This document shows positions 8,562-11,968 of a stretch of 11,968 nucleotides of DNA, in pieces. Made by a program: the position numbers and the translations under genes. The notes beneath the pieces are model-generated. The model was not told the DNA's origin. It searched no databases and worked only from the letters and a program-made list of their open reading frames with translations. The DNA is from Blastocladiella britannica (Eukaryota; Blastocladiomycota; Blastocladiomycetes; Blastocladiales; Blastocladiaceae). Each line of letters opens with the position of its first letter. The stretch's first letter is position 1. The stretch lies in assembly GCA_025349905.2 (NCBI GenBank), contig MU625094.1, positions 1 through 11,968 on the forward strand. The letters run 5' to 3'.

Positions 8562-9560
8562 TTAAGAAGAGCCAGGCGCAGCAGCAGCGCCGCCGGCGTC
8601 AGAGCGCGGCGGCGCCCGCTTGTTGTTGCCCGAGTTGATACTCCGAAGCAGCGCGCCCACTTCAGCGGTGGCGCGGCGGGCCGGAGCACTCTGGCCATAG
8701 ACGCCATTGCTCATGCTGCCGCCATGGAACCCAGTATTGTAGCGCTGGAACCGCGGGGCAGCAGTGACCGCCAACGGCTTGACCAGCCGCAGCGTCGGCT
8801 GCCCGCGGTGGTTCCACGTCAGCTCCTCGACCTCGTACTCGGTGGTGGCCCGAGTCATCCCGCGGTTCTTGCTGTCGCGGACCCCCAGCTCCACCTGCCC
8901 GACAAACCCGCCCACGGCCACGGTGGCCACCGACTGCGAATACGCGTTGATAATGCGGCCACGGACCACCGGAAGCGGGCGGTCGGTGGTGCCGGCGGCC
9001 GCGGACGCCAGCTCCGTGTACACGGGCCCGCGCGCACACGCCTCACGCACGCCACGACGCGCAGGGTTGAACGTCACGTGCATCTCGTCGGCCCAACCCG
9101 ACACGGGCCGCTTGGCGCCCGCCGCACGGCCCGAGGGAACCTTGGTCGCAACAAACGCGCGGAAGTCGGCGTCCGAGAGCGTGGCCAGGTTGGTCACGGT
9201 GGCGGGCGCGGCGCGCATGGGCATGCCTGGCACCGTCGTCGCAGTAGTTCCGGGTGCAGCAACAGGAACGGAAGGCGCAAACTTGGCGGTCAACGAGACG
9301 GGCGGGACCACGAACGGCACCATTTCGCACAGACGATGCACCGCCGAAACCTTGGCGTCGGCCAGGCGCAGGTCCGGGACCATGTATTTGGAGTCGAGCG
9401 CCTTGAAGGTCAAGTGCGTTGCCGGGAGCGCCTGGGGAAGACGGGCCTTGACGGCGCCCCAGCGGCCGTTGTGGGCAGTGTAGACTTGCGGCAGGCGCGC
9501 ATCGAAGCGTGCGAGCTTGGAGGCGCGGAGGACCGACCCGACCGAGTGCTGCGAGGCCAT
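8562..9560 (-). CDS. Probable mitochondrial small-subunit ribosomal protein bS1m (Mrp51-like)
   Basis: A single exon of 332 codons. The ATG at 9560 is chosen because the frame upstream offers only a TTG (9587) and the ATG directly begins MASQHSVGSVLRASKLARF. The N-terminal block, with SKLARFDARLPQ, then a GRWGAVKARLPQ element and LDSKYMVPDLR, resembles the fungal Mrp51 family, where an R-x-x-WGLKR-x-LP element is typical. A later AVGGFVGQVELGV stretch also fits the bS1m pattern of a glycine-rich strand near the C-terminal half. Yeast Mrp51 is 344 residues, so the length fits. The protein is basic and has alanine/proline-rich loops at about 105-130. The assignment rests on remembered family patterns rather than a search. 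If right, it functions in the mitochondrial 37S-type small subunit and points to a fungal origin. It is convergent with the TatD gene and divergent from nicastrin. Confidence 0.55.
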   Translation of the reverse strand: MASQHSVGSVLRASKLARFDARLPQVYTAHNGRWGAVKARLPQALPATHLTFKALDSKYMVPDLRLADAKVSAVHRLCEMVPFVVPPVSLTAKFAPSVPVAAPGTTATTVPGMPMRAAPATVTNLATLSDADFRAFVATKVPSGRAAGAKRPVSGWADEMHVTFNPARRGVREACARGPVYTELASAAAGTTDRPLPVVRGRIINAYSQSVATVAVGGFVGQVELGVRDSKNRGMTRATTEYEVEELTWNHRGQPTLRLVKPLAVTAAPRFQRYNTGFHGGSMSNGVYGQSAPARRATAEVGALLRSINSGNNKRAPPRSDAGGAAAAPGSS

Positions 9561-9604
9561 CTTTGTTGACTGAATTTTGTTCTTCAAGGAAAGCGATCAA
9601 AATT
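9561..9604. promoter_or_regulatory. 44-bp divergent promoter region between bS1m-like and nicastrin genes
   Basis: Only 44 bp lie between the two oppositely oriented ATGs (9560 minus and 9605 plus). The sequence is A/T-rich and has no TATA box. Each start codon is preceded by TCAA at close range: 9566-9569 on the minus strand, 5 nt before that ATG, and 9597-9600 on the plus strand, 4 nt before the other. These could be initiator elements, in which case the leaders would be very short. Upstream control elements would have to lie inside the neighbouring coding regions. Confidence 0.5.
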
Positions 9605-11860
9605 ATGGCAAATTCACCAACGCTCAGGCTGGCCCTGCTCCTCTTGCTCCTCCTCCTCGGGCTGCTCGCGGCCGTTGGTACTTGTCTCTATCATTGGACG
9701 GAATATCAACCTCATAAAATCAAATATACCAGCCCAGGCCACGTCCTCATCGTCCACCTATCTCCAGTCGCAGATTTACGCCGACCTCCTCGCCGGCCCA
9801 TGCATCCGCGTCCTCAATGCCACTGGCCCTCTTGGCTGCTCTTGTACGCATTTTTCTACAATTCTACAATGACCTCTTTATAATATCGATTCCTTGACAT
9901 AGCCGACACCGTCTCGGGTGCCCCTTTACGAGTGAGCTCGCAGGATGAGCTCGCCGCTCTGGCTAAAGGACCGCCGCCTACCGATGACTCCGTTCTCCTG
10001 CTACCATTCGAGCTCCTGACCAGAGAGAATGTGCGCCTCGCCCGATCCGTCACCCAAATCAAGGGCTTAATTGTCGTGGAAGGGTCGCCACGAGGCACCA
10101 TTCCATCCTATGGCTCGCCTTGCCCAAGCTGCGACGGTACCTTTGTCACGAACGACTGGAATCCGACGGTATGCCACTTTTCCTTTTTTTCATAGGACTT
10201 CCACCATCTTATTGACAGTACACATTACAGGGATCCGCACTCGCGTACGACGATCTGACTGGGTTCCCCATGTTTAGCTTGCTCAATACCACCTCTTACA
10301 CGGCAGCAGCGCTTGCTACCATTCAATCAGTTCGCAATACTTCATATTTTTATGTGCTCAAAAGAAACTGATCCAAAATGTTCCAGGTTATATCCCTCAA
10401 CGCCGCCGCAAACGGCCCGCGCCGGGTCATTGACTTGGTTGCGTACATGTCCGGCGCCCACGACGCCAACGACTGCCTGCGCCGAAACTTTTGCAAGCCG
10501 ATCGGCGGCCAGTCCGTCTACGCGGCATTCACGCCACCCAATGCCCCAACAAATTACACTGCTGCCCTTGGCGACAAGGACGCGGTGCTGTTGACGGCAT
10601 CGTTGGACGCGACGGCCATGTTCCACGACTGGGCACTGGGATCGGCCGAGCGGTTGGCGGGCGTTGCCGCATTACTGACCGCGGCTGCCGCGCTTTCTTC
10701 TGTACGTTTACCTACTGATGAATGTGTGTGTCACATTGCAAAACTAATGTGAAAAACAAACCAAAAAGGTCGACCAATCCGCATGGCAGCGCCACGTGTA
10801 CTTTGGCCTATTTACGGGCGAGTCGTGGGGCCACGTAGGTTCCCGGGCATTTGCGCGCGACCTCGACGGGTTCAAATGCAAGATCCCGTTCACCGCCAGC
10901 GCCACGGGCTGCCCGTACATTGCCGGCTCATGCACGTCGCCATGCATGCTTGACGTGACGTTCTCCAGCGCCGGCATGTCGCTTGCGCGGGTCTCGCATA
11001 TCATTGACGCTAACCGGCTCGGTGGAAGTGCGGCCGATCTCCGCATCCACGTTGCAGGAATAACAGGAACATCGGCCGGGCAGCTGTTCCCAAACACCAC
11101 CGTCAGTACCGTGGGCGGGCTCCCACCGTCGCCGGCGGTGGCATTCTTGCGCCGCAAGCGCGAGATTGCCGCGTACGTGGTCTCGACTCTGACCGGGTCC
11201 ACGTTCCGAGCCAACACGGGCACCGAGTACGACGACGCACCGGCGGCAACGCTTGCAGATGGCGCGTGTGCAGCCGCATCGGCCATGGCTCGAGGAGCCG
11301 CCACGTTGGCTCGTGGGGGGACTAATACGACCGTTGGACCCGTCGTCAACTGCACACTGACGACCCAGCTGCTGACGTGTCTGTCCACGGGTACCGGGTG
11401 CCCTTTCGGGCTGGCGCTCGACACCAATCTGCGTCCCTCGTCGTACGCGTCGATCGGCCAGTTTGGCCAGTCGCCTGGGTGGCCGGCGGTGGTGGCCAGT
11501 ACGGTGCTGGCCAATGTCACTGCCAATGTGCGCGGCGCGTCCTGCGGCCCGCAAAAACCCGCGTGCCCGGTGACGGCGCCATCGTGCATTGATGGTACCT
11601 GCATCAATGCGCTGGTGCGGTATCATCTCGGGGTGGGCGAGGGACTGGCAATCAACGAGGCCACGGGATTGTGGTCGGTGGTGGACCCTACAAAGCCGCA
11701 CTTTGTCGAGAGCGATTGGGATGGGACCGCGGTCGGGCTGCGCGCATTTGCGACCATCAGCACTGGGATGGAGGTGGTGCAATTGGTTTTGGGTATTGCG
11801 GTGGTGGTGCTCACTGCCACTGTGTCCAAGGTCATGAGCAGCCGATATGGCCATTTGTAA
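9605..11860 (+). CDS. NCSTN: Nicastrin-like gamma-secretase subunit
   Basis: Six exons (9605-9677, 9733-9843, 9903-10168, 10231-10329, 10387-10701 and 10769-11860) give 651 residues; human nicastrin is 709. Introns are 55-67 nt. The start encodes a classical signal peptide (about 1-24, with a long polyleucine core). The lumenal domain follows: PCIRVLNATGPLGC, a strong match to the nicastrin N-terminal element, then GSALAYDDLTGFPMF and DKDAVLLTASLDATAMF. Next comes the peptidase-like motif LFTGESWGHVGSRAF, whose E306 corresponds to the conserved glutamate of the family. After many Ser/Thr/Asn residues and several N-glycosylation sequons, FVESDWDGTAVGLRAF precedes a single transmembrane helix (about 622-643) and a short cytoplasmic tail ending in YGHL. 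This domain order is that of nicastrin, the type I membrane subunit thought to gate substrates of the presenilin protease. Identification is strong at both ends and in the centre. The presenilin, APH-1 and PEN-2 genes are not in this window. Confidence 0.85.
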
Positions 11861-11968
11861 AGAAGCAAAATTCATTTTCAAAAGTCGAGCGACGTCTGTG
11901 CTTCCTCTGTTGGTAGTTGTTGTGTGAGTTGTGATCTAGTTTTTGGGTAGATCAAAATGTCAAGGTAC
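11861..11968 (+). other. Right-edge intergenic DNA with a possible new gene start
   Basis: After the nicastrin stop the sequence is A/T- and G/T-rich without a canonical AATAAA. At 11957-11959 an ATG follows GATCAAA, much as the nicastrin ATG follows GATCAAAATT. It is followed by TCAAG and then GTAC at the window end, which resembles the preferred splice donor of this genome. This could be a start codon followed at once by an intron. Only 12 bases are visible, so it is a suggestion only. Confidence 0.25.

Noticed and set aside
8544..9569. A 341-codon plus-strand open frame running opposite the bS1m-like gene
   Set aside because: It mirrors the minus-strand gene almost exactly, has an arginine/histidine-rich composition typical of antisense frames in GC-rich coding DNA, and shows no family motif.
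9585..9587. A longer bS1m-like protein starting nine codons upstream
   Set aside because: The upstream codon is TTG, not ATG; the ATG at 9560 has an A-rich lead and starts a sensible N terminus.
10744..11881. Long minus-strand open frames opposite the nicastrin gene
   Set aside because: The plus strand encodes the conserved GES motif, the C-terminal ES-W element and a transmembrane helix; the minus frames show only low-complexity antisense composition.

Overview
This window reads as nuclear DNA from a eukaryote with a gene-dense genome and moderate-to-high GC content. The evidence is seven protein-coding genes, six of them interrupted by very short introns (about 52-71 nt) with GT..AG ends and branch-point-like YTRAY motifs. 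Genes lie only 28-108 bp apart. A probable fungal-type bS1m (Mrp51) mitochondrial ribosomal protein and a TatD protein resembling fungal Scn1 suggest a fungus. A CstF-50 homologue and a nicastrin homologue are genes that I recall as missing from the yeasts (nicastrin from Dikarya generally), so an early-diverging fungal lineage, or another holomycotan/opisthokont protist, is the best inference. The species cannot be named from the sequence.

Layout. From 118 to 6063 three genes lie head to tail on the minus strand. Read in transcription order they are a CstF-50-like WD40 protein (6063-4439), PIF1-like helicase B with a possible mitochondrial presequence (4374-2467), and PIF1-like helicase A with a large proline-rich insert (2358-118). 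From 6144 to 8525 two genes lie on the plus strand: a CitE/CLYBL-type lyase (6144-7496) and a TatD-family metal-dependent hydrolase (7525-8525). A probable mitochondrial small-subunit ribosomal protein (9560-8562, minus) converges on the TatD gene. Nicastrin (9605-11860, plus) diverges from the ribosomal protein gene across only 44 bp. A possible new gene start sits at the right edge (11957).

How they relate. There is no single pathway here. Three products may act in mitochondria (helicase B, the CLYBL-like enzyme and the ribosomal protein). CstF-50 is a 3'-end processing factor, and nicastrin is the large glycosylated subunit of gamma-secretase. The two helicases are an old tandem duplication: they share the catalytic core and two intron positions, but differ at the N terminus and in the proline insert.

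Most notable: a nicastrin gene outside animals and plants with an altered DYIGS-type motif; a PIF1 helicase gene carrying a G-quadruplex-capable, polyproline-encoding insert; an unusual 5' splice-site preference (C at +4, commonly GTACGY); and very tight gene spacing in which the polyadenylation signal of one gene lies 3 nt before the ATG of the next. I found no RNA genes, transposons, CRISPR arrays or long repeats.
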